Shown piece by piece: positions 6,485 through 11,298 of a stretch of 11,298 bases of DNA; position 1 is the stretch's first letter; each line of letters begins with the position of its first letter. The position numbers and the translations under genes were made by a program. Under the pieces are notes generated by a model that was not told where the DNA came from, did not search any database, and worked only from the letters and a program-made list of their open reading frames with translations. Source of the DNA: Spongiibacteraceae bacterium (lineage in GTDB: Bacteria; Pseudomonadota; Gammaproteobacteria; Pseudomonadales; PIVM01). The stretch covers positions 1 to 11,298 of the forward strand of contig JAUXDF010000063.1 of the NCBI GenBank assembly GCA_030618505.1, in the 5' to 3' direction.

Positions 6485-7462
6485 ATGTCATTAGCAATTG
6501 GGGCAATAATCGCCGGTTTTCTAGGCCTGATCTGGAGTGCTGACCGCTTTGTTGGCGGCGCAGCAGCCATCGCGCGAAGCCTGGGGATGCCTCCCATCAT
6601 GATTGGCCTTACCATCGTTGCGCTTGGCACCTCGGCACCGGAAATGATTGTGTCCGCCAACGCCTCACTGAACAATGCAACAGACCTTGCTGTTGGTAAT
6701 GCGATCGGCTCCAACCTGGCCAATATCGGCATGGTGCTTGGCATTACCGCTTTTTTGGTACCCATTCCCATTGCGCGCAAGCTGCTCAATCGGGAACTGC
6801 CCTTTTTACTCTTTGTCACCATGCTGGGCGGCTATTGTATCCACGATTTGAAACTGGGTTATCCGGATGCTTTTCTACTACTACTCTGCCTGGCCTTCGT
6901 CTTTTACCGCCTACTTTATACCAAAAGTCATCAAGCTCACCCGGAGGAAGAAGTCAACCTTGAAGATTTGCCAGAGATGCTGCCGGCTAAGGCATGGTTG
7001 TGGTTTTTTGTGGGTTTATTCGTCTTACTTATCAGCGCCAAAATACTGGTTATCGGAGCCAAGGAAATTGCCCTGGGGTTTGGCGTCAGCCAGCTAGTCG
7101 TTGGTTTAACGGTTGTTGCCATTGGCACCAGCCTGCCTGAACTTGCCGCCTCACTTGCCAGCGCCCTCAAGGGGCATCACGATATTGCCCTGGGCAATAT
7201 CCTTGGCTCCAATATGTTGAATATCCTGGGGGTTATGGCTATTCCAGCAATACTGTCCCCCTCTGAACTTGACCCGCAGGTGTTTCATCGCGATTATGCA
7301 GCGATGACAGCAATCACCCTGCTGCTGGCATTTATATTATATTCTCAAGTATGGTTTGGCCGCCGCCAACAACCCATGCTTGGGCGCGTGGCCGGCGTGG
7401 TATTATTGCTGGTCTACGCATCGTACTACTACCCATTATTCACCGCCGGCACGACCAGTTAG
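6485..7462 (+). CDS. yrbG: Inner-membrane Ca2+/Na+ exchanger of the CaCA family (YrbG)
   Basis: A 325-residue polytopic inner-membrane protein, the length of E. coli YrbG. The two alpha-repeats that define the Ca2+:cation antiporter superfamily are intact. Repeat one has GTSAPE (48-53) followed by GNAIGSN (71-77), and repeat two has GTSLPE (214-219) followed by GNILGSN (237-243). The acidic Glu53 and Glu219 are the expected ion ligands. An acidic cytosolic loop (PEEEVNLEDLPEM) separates the halves. The physiological role in E. coli is poorly defined and the gene is not needed for LPS export, though it is often first in this operon. GAGG at 6468-6471 is a rather distant Shine-Dalgarno for the ATG. 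The stop is eight bases before kdsD. Confidence 0.92.
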   Translation: MSLAIGAIIAGFLGLIWSADRFVGGAAAIARSLGMPPIMIGLTIVALGTSAPEMIVSANASLNNATDLAVGNAIGSNLANIGMVLGITAFLVPIPIARKLLNRELPFLLFVTMLGGYCIHDLKLGYPDAFLLLLCLAFVFYRLLYTKSHQAHPEEEVNLEDLPEMLPAKAWLWFFVGLFVLLISAKILVIGAKEIALGFGVSQLVVGLTVVAIGTSLPELAASLASALKGHHDIALGNILGSNMLNILGVMAIPAILSPSELDPQVFHRDYAAMTAITLLLAFILYSQVWFGRRQQPMLGRVAGVVLLLVYASYYYPLFTAGTTS

Positions 7463-7470
7463 GGAGTGAT

Positions 7471-8433
7471 ATGTCCTTTAGTGATTCCGCTAAGCGCACC
7501 ATCAAAATAGAAGCCAGCGCGGTATCGAGCCTGCTCGACAGGATCGGCTCGGAATTTGAACAAGCCTGCAAAACCTTGCTGAATTGCAAGGGGCGAATCG
7601 TCGTCACCGGCATGGGGAAGTCCGGCCATATTGGCAATAAAATCGCATCAACACTCGCCAGCACCGGCACACCGGCATTTTTTGTCCACCCTGGCGAAGC
7701 CAGCCATGGCGATATGGGCATGATCACCAGCGACGATGTGGTGTTAGCCATATCCAGCTCGGGTACAACCCAGGAGATCATCACCATACTACCCTTGATC
7801 AAGCGTATGGGGGCCAGCCTGGTCAGCATGACCGGCAATAGCCAATCCACCCTGGCGCTGACTGCCGATATCAATCTGGATATCAGTGTAAACGCCGAAG
7901 CCTGTCCACTGGGATTAGCACCCACATCCAGCACCACAGTCACCTTGGTTACCGGGGATGCCATTGCCATCGCCTTGCTGGAGGCACGAGGGTTCAGTGC
8001 AGAGGATTTCGCCTTTTCTCACCCCGGCGGCGCCTTGGGCAGAAAACTGCTGCTCAAAGTGGTGGATATTATGCACACCGGCGCCAGCGTTCCCAAGGTG
8101 CAAGAAAGTGTTTTCCTGAGCGATGCCTTGCTGGAAATGAGCGCCAAGGGACTCGGCATGACCACCGTTGTGGATAAAAACGACACACTCAAAGGTATCT
8201 TTACCGATGGTGATCTACGCCGCAGCCTGGACAGTGGTCACGACATTCACACAACCCCCATCACCGATATCATGACACGCAACTCAAGATCCATTAACAA
8301 GGAACTGCTGGCGGCTGAAGCACTGCGCATCATGGAGGAGAAAAAGATTTCTGTACTGATCGTGCTTGATGAACAACAATGCCCCGTCGGCGCAGTGCAC
8401 TTACATGACATACTCAAAGCCGGCGTAGCCTGA
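7471..8433 (+). CDS. kdsD: D-arabinose 5-phosphate isomerase KdsD
   Basis: A 320-residue cytosolic enzyme converting ribulose 5-phosphate to arabinose 5-phosphate, the first committed step to Kdo. A SIS domain occupies about 40-175 with GMGKSGHIGNK (47-57), then two CBS domains at about 203-262 and 268-320. The four catalytic residues known in E. coli KdsD (Lys59, Glu111, Glu152, His193) appear here as Lys50, Glu102, Glu143 and His184, all with the same offset of nine, so the enzyme should be active. The chosen ATG has GGAG five bases upstream. The frame stays open back to 7351, but that extension overlaps yrbG and reads as out-of-frame yrbG sequence. Position next to kdsC supports KdsD over the paralogues GutQ and KpsF. 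Confidence 0.96.
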   Translation: MSFSDSAKRTIKIEASAVSSLLDRIGSEFEQACKTLLNCKGRIVVTGMGKSGHIGNKIASTLASTGTPAFFVHPGEASHGDMGMITSDDVVLAISSSGTTQEIITILPLIKRMGASLVSMTGNSQSTLALTADINLDISVNAEACPLGLAPTSSTTVTLVTGDAIAIALLEARGFSAEDFAFSHPGGALGRKLLLKVVDIMHTGASVPKVQESVFLSDALLEMSAKGLGMTTVVDKNDTLKGIFTDGDLRRSLDSGHDIHTTPITDIMTRNSRSINKELLAAEALRIMEEKKISVLIVLDEQQCPVGAVHLHDILKAGVA

Positions 8434-8507
8434 TTTTTCCTGAACCAGGTGCACGATTAAAGCGCCCGACCAAAACACACTGACAGGCCAGCGCAGAAAA
8501 AGGAACA

Positions 8508-9038
8508 ATGAGCAGAATGAATGAGATCCACCAGCGCGCAAAAACAATTGAACTCCTGGTGCTTGATGTTGACGGCGTACTCACTAATGGCGGCCTCTAC
8601 TTCGGTAATAGTGGCGAGGAGCTCAAGGCCTTTAACATTAAGGATGGCATGGGTATTAAACTGCTCAGAGATGGAGATGTAGAGGCAGCCATCATTACAG
8701 GCAGGCAGTCAAAGCTAGTACAAAAACGTGCCGAAAATTTGGGTATTCAACATATTATTCAAGGCCGGGAAGACAAGCTGGTTGCACTTGATGAGCTGCG
8801 CAGTAAGCTTAACTGTGACTACACTCAGATCGCCTATATGGGCGATGATTTACCCGACCTTGCGGCCATCAGAAAAGTCGCCCTGGGCATCACCGTAGCC
8901 GATGGTAATGCCTATGTCGCCAAACATGCCCATTGGCAGACAAGCGCCAAAGGCGGCGAAGGTGCTGTTCGCGAAGCCTGCGAGATGATTTTAAGGGCTC
9001 AAGGAAAACTCGAATCGATACTTGAGAGCTACCTGTAA
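8508..9038 (+). CDS. kdsC: Kdo 8-phosphate phosphatase KdsC
   Basis: A 176-residue HAD-superfamily phosphatase of the small, capless C0 type, tetrameric in known members, that releases phosphate from Kdo 8-phosphate. Motif I is DVDGVLT with nucleophile Asp20 and general acid Asp22. Thr64 (IITGR) is motif II, Lys90 (REDKL) motif III, and GDDLPD (112-117) motif IV. The C-terminal GGEGAVREACEMIL is the KdsC-specific tail. It is about 12 residues shorter at the N-terminus than the E. coli protein. The start is ambiguous: the ATG at 8508 has AAGGA only three bases away, whereas the in-frame ATG at 8517 is 12 bases away. The 74-nt gap after kdsD is the widest in this operon and could hold an internal promoter. 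Confidence 0.95.
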   Translation: MSRMNEIHQRAKTIELLVLDVDGVLTNGGLYFGNSGEELKAFNIKDGMGIKLLRDGDVEAAIITGRQSKLVQKRAENLGIQHIIQGREDKLVALDELRSKLNCDYTQIAYMGDDLPDLAAIRKVALGITVADGNAYVAKHAHWQTSAKGGEGAVREACEMILRAQGKLESILESYL

Positions 9039-9041
9039 ACG

Positions 9042-9620
9042 ATGGTTTTAAAAACACTCGCCAAACAACGCTTTAACCTGCTGATTGTTATCGCCCTGTT
9101 GTTAATTTTTATTACCACTTGGGAAAGCGGGCAGCCGCCTATTCCAGGCCTAAGCCCGGATGAAGAAGAACAGGAAGCTCCCGATAGTTATATCGATGGA
9201 GCAGAAAGCCAGCACTTTGATGAAGCCGGAAAACTGGTCTATAAACTGGACGCAACTCGCGCTGAACACCTGCCAAATAGCGATCTAACCTATCTCACAA
9301 AACCTCATATCAGCTATTACAAAACCACTCCGCCTTGGTATGCTAGCTCACAACGAGGCACAATTTTGCCCGATGGTGACACCATCAACTTATCGGACAA
9401 TGTGGTTCTGCAACGCGAGGAGCGCGAAACACAACTGCACACATCATATCTAACGCTGCTGGCTAATGCTAAAATTGCCAAAACTGACCGGGCAGTCAAA
9501 CTGCAAAGTATTGATGGAGAAACCAATGCAGTGGGTATGCAGGTTTTTCTGGAAACGGACCGATTCAAATTACATGCTGATGTTGTTGGCCGCTATGAAC
9601 AAGCTAAAAGTTTACCTTAA
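9042..9620 (+). CDS. lptC: LPS export protein LptC
   Basis: A 192-residue bitopic inner-membrane protein. A short basic N-terminus is followed by one membrane helix (about 12-26, NLLIVIALLLIFITTW) and a periplasmic beta-jellyroll. It joins the LptB2FG extractor and passes LPS to LptA. Family signs are the length (E. coli 191), a DGAESQHFDEAGKLVYKLDA segment after a Pro/Glu-rich linker, and the C-terminal beta-strand region GMQVFLETDRFKLHADVVG. It starts three bases after the kdsC stop and has no strong Shine-Dalgarno, so it is probably translated by coupling to kdsC. Sequence conservation in LptC is low, so context carries much of the weight. Confidence 0.92.
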   Translation: MVLKTLAKQRFNLLIVIALLLIFITTWESGQPPIPGLSPDEEEQEAPDSYIDGAESQHFDEAGKLVYKLDATRAEHLPNSDLTYLTKPHISYYKTTPPWYASSQRGTILPDGDTINLSDNVVLQREERETQLHTSYLTLLANAKIAKTDRAVKLQSIDGETNAVGMQVFLETDRFKLHADVVGRYEQAKSLP

Positions 9621-10143
9621 ATCATTATCCACCGCTGTGCTGATGGCCTCCCTCGCAGGCCTGTTCAGCCCTTTGAGTTTTGCTCTGCCCAGCGACAACG
9701 AACAAGCGATCCATATTAAAGCCAATTCCGCTATCCATGACGACCGCAAGGGCGTCACCATTTATACCGGCGATGTTATCATCAGCCAGGGCAGCTTGAT
9801 GATCAAAGCCGATATTGTCATTATTCACAAAAACAAAAGCAACGAAATAGACCGTATTGTCTCTACCGGCAAACCTGCTCACCTGCAGCAGAAACCCGAC
9901 ATAGACAAAGACATCGTACATGCCAGAGGAGAAAAAATTAGATATTTTCTTGACCGTGAACTGGTGCAACTGATTGGCAATGCCTCTCTGGTACAGGAAG
10001 GCTCAACGGTGATAAGTGAACAAATTGACTATTACATTAAAGAGCAAAAGGTAAAAGCTCAAGGTTCCCCCCAAAACCCAGAGCAAGGCGAAAAGCCCTC
10101 AAAACGCGTAGAAGTTGTTATCCCTCCGAGAAAAGACTTGTAA
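9595..10143 (+). CDS. lptA: Periplasmic LPS transport protein LptA
   Basis: A 182-residue secreted protein that forms the periplasmic bridge carrying LPS from LptC to LptD. Its signal peptide runs to about residue 30, with likely cleavage after SFA. The mature part begins with the usual acidic PSDNEQAIHIKAN and contains the OstA-type strands VTIYTGDVIISQGS and LIGNASLVQEGS. The C-terminus is charged and Pro-rich (PQNPEQGEKPSKRVEVV). The ATG at 9595 overlaps the end of lptC by 26 bases and gives a good signal peptide. The frame is open back to 9466, but that extension would bury the signal and only overlaps lptC. Coupled translation with lptC is likely. Confidence 0.93.
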   Translation: MNKLKVYLKSLSTAVLMASLAGLFSPLSFALPSDNEQAIHIKANSAIHDDRKGVTIYTGDVIISQGSLMIKADIVIIHKNKSNEIDRIVSTGKPAHLQQKPDIDKDIVHARGEKIRYFLDRELVQLIGNASLVQEGSTVISEQIDYYIKEQKVKAQGSPQNPEQGEKPSKRVEVVIPPRKDL

Positions 10144-10152
10144 CAAATCCCT

Positions 10153-10878
10153 ATGACGACACTTTTTGTACAAAACCTGGCAAAAACCTACAGCGGCCGA
10201 GCTGTAGTCGAAGACGTCTCGCTACAGGTTAGCAGCGGCGAAGTTGTTGGCTTACTGGGCCCTAACGGTGCAGGCAAAACCACCTGTTTTTATATGATTG
10301 TAGGAATTATTGCCGCCGATCGAGGGCGTATTTTAGTGGATGAAGAGGACATCACATCACTGCCCGTGCATGGTCGCGCACGAATGGGACTGGGTTATCT
10401 GCCTCAAGAAGCATCCATTTTCAGAAAACTCTCGGTGAAGGACAATATTTTATCGATACTGGAAACACGAAAGGATCTTGACCGTAAACAGCGCAGGAAA
10501 AAACTCAAGGAACTGTTAAGTGAGTTTCATATCACTCACATAAAAAACAGCATAGGAATGGCTCTTTCCGGAGGGGAAAGGCGCAGGGTTGAGATCGCCC
10601 GCGCCCTGGCCACGGCCCCCTCTTTTATCCTACTTGATGAACCCTTTGCGGGTGTGGACCCAATATCCGTCAGCGACATCAAGCAAATTATCACTCATCT
10701 ACAGCAAAAAGGTATTGGCATTTTGATCACTGATCATAATGTTCGCGACACCCTCGACATCTGCGAAAAAGCCTATATTGTCAGCGAAGGCAGCATCATC
10801 GCCGAAGGTGATACCCAAAGCGTAATGTCAAACCAAAAAGTGAAGGAGGTCTACCTTGGAGAACAGTTTCGTCTGTAG
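10153..10878 (+). CDS. lptB: LPS export ABC transporter ATP-binding protein LptB
   Basis: The 241-residue cytoplasmic ATPase that powers LPS extraction by LptB2FGC; length and numbering equal those of E. coli LptB. Walker A is GPNGAGKTT (36-44), the Q-loop Gln85 lies in GYLPQEASIF, the signature LSGGE is at 138-142, Walker B ILLDE ends in catalytic Glu163, and the switch is His195 in ITDHNVRDT. The start is nine bases after the lptA stop with no good Shine-Dalgarno. lptF and lptG are not in the window, as expected from their usual separate locus. No hairpin terminator follows, so transcription may run on into rpoN. Confidence 0.97.
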   Translation: MTTLFVQNLAKTYSGRAVVEDVSLQVSSGEVVGLLGPNGAGKTTCFYMIVGIIAADRGRILVDEEDITSLPVHGRARMGLGYLPQEASIFRKLSVKDNILSILETRKDLDRKQRRKKLKELLSEFHITHIKNSIGMALSGGERRRVEIARALATAPSFILLDEPFAGVDPISVSDIKQIITHLQQKGIGILITDHNVRDTLDICEKAYIVSEGSIIAEGDTQSVMSNQKVKEVYLGEQFRL

Positions 10879-10947
10879 CAATATTGCAGAAAAAATTATA
10901 ACAATCGAGCCTCGCAGCTAATAATTCCCGGGCGTGATTCAGACAAA

Positions 10948-10979
10948 CTTGCTATAGCGCAAAACACCACTATTGCAAG
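10948..10979. repeat. Imperfect inverted repeat, possible hairpin
   Basis: CTTGCTATAG (10948-10957) and CTATTGCAAG (10970-10979) are complementary at nine of ten bases with a 12-base loop. No U-run follows, so it is not a standard terminator. It could stabilise the 3' end of the lptB message or bind a protein. Confidence 0.45.
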
Positions 10980-10997
10980 CTGTTATTATGAGAAATA

Positions 10998-11049
10998 GCT
11001 ATTAGAATGAGTTATTAGGCAGAGTTATTAAGAAGTGCTATTAACAGGC
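10998..11049 (+). repeat. Four 13-bp tandem direct repeats upstream of rpoN
   Basis: The units are GCTATTAGAATGA, GTTATTAGGCAGA, GTTATTAAGAAGT and GCTATTAACAGGC. All begin G[CT]TATTA[AG], at exactly 13-base steps (10998, 11011, 11024, 11037). A looser GTTATTA copy occurs 16 bases before the first. The second half of each unit is degenerate, rich in A and G. Confidence 0.7.
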
Positions 11050-11225
11050 AATCTCAGAGCGCACGCATACGCTGCTAGTGAATGTCATTAAAAATTTATT
11101 GAGCGTGCGGATGCACGGCAACATTGCTAGAGAAGCATAGCGCGGCTAAACTTGCAGATAGTAGTTAATATTAATCACGAACAGACAAACCCTAATCAAC
11201 AGCACAAGGATTAACCAGACTCGCA

Positions 11226-11298
11226 ATGAAAGTATCGCTTCAGCTTAAACTAAGCCAGCAGCTGACCATGACGCCTCAGCTACAGCAAGCGATTCGTC
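11226..11298 (+). CDS. rpoN: RNA polymerase sigma-54 factor, N-terminal fragment (cut by window edge)
   Basis: The 24 visible codons read MKVSLQLKLSQQLTMTPQLQ then QAIR. This is the conserved start of region I of sigma-54, close to the E. coli SQQLAMTPQLQQAIR. This region contacts activators and keeps the polymerase closed complex inactive until ATP-driven remodelling. The window ends inside the gene, so nothing can be said of the DNA-binding parts. AAGGA stands about 15 bases before the ATG, rather far. Position after lptB is the standard one. Confidence 0.95.
   Translation, partial: MKVSLQLKLSQQLTMTPQLQQAIR

Larger units (their letters stand above)
10879..11225. other. 347-bp spacer between lptB and rpoN
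   Basis: No gene is seen. It holds four 13-bp direct repeats (10998-11049), an imperfect inverted repeat (10948-10957 with 10970-10979) and a seven-base inverted pair CGCACGC / GCGTGCG on either side of an AT-rich stretch near 11060-11108. No clear terminator for lptB and no convincing promoter for rpoN could be picked. It is longer than I would expect for this junction. Confidence 0.5.

Noticed and set aside
7351..7470. N-terminal extension of kdsD
   Set aside because: It overlaps yrbG in another frame, is rich in Pro, Arg and His, and has no counterpart in KdsD. The ATG at 7471 has a good Shine-Dalgarno.
7440..7970. Open minus-strand frame of 176 codons opposite kdsD
   Set aside because: It is antisense to a well-supported gene with all catalytic residues and reads as a codon shadow with no recognisable domain.
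9466..9594. N-terminal extension of lptA
   Set aside because: It lies wholly inside lptC and would place 43 residues before a clean signal peptide.

Overview
The window looks like a chromosomal segment of a Gram-negative gammaproteobacterium, probably a marine or environmental lineage. The basis is the right-hand gene order mlaF <- -> yrbG-kdsD-kdsC-lptC-lptA-lptB-rpoN, which is the order known from E. coli and Pseudomonas, with protein lengths and active-site positions very close to the E. coli ones. I cannot name the genus from sequence alone.

Left part (1-5365), accessory. The right-hand 120 bp of a short palindromic element fills 1-120. A second, complete 140-bp copy lies at 5222-5361 in the same orientation. 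Between them are a large membrane protein resembling GT-C glycosyltransferases (149-1966, minus), a 697-bp spacer with what looks like a decayed gene, a divergent calcineurin-like phosphoesterase lipoprotein (2664-4034, plus), and a seven-repeat WD40 lipoprotein (4103-5092, minus). The last two genes converge on a shared bidirectional terminator. None of the three has an obvious tie to the core genes on the right.

Right part (5377-11298), core envelope biogenesis. mlaF (minus) encodes the ATPase of the phospholipid transporter MlaFEDB. mlaE, D, C and B do not follow it as they do in E. coli; it is followed by the palindromic element and then a terminator. Divergent from it, behind a likely promoter and a roughly 110-nt leader, runs a tight operon. 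It encodes a CaCA-family cation exchanger (yrbG), two enzymes of Kdo synthesis (kdsD, kdsC) and three parts of the LPS export machine (lptC, lptA, lptB). Kdo is the inner-core sugar of LPS. LptB powers extraction, LptC receives LPS at the inner membrane and LptA carries it across the periplasm. The first 24 codons of rpoN (sigma-54) close the window, after a 347-bp spacer with four 13-bp direct repeats.

The most interesting signal is the palindromic element. Its ends and central loop are the same in both copies, while the arms between them have diverged with three fully compensatory base-pair changes. Both copies sit just past the stop codon of a minus-strand gene. Ends and flanks (TTAG on both sides of copy 2, CTAG after copy 1) suggest a non-autonomous transposon (MITE).
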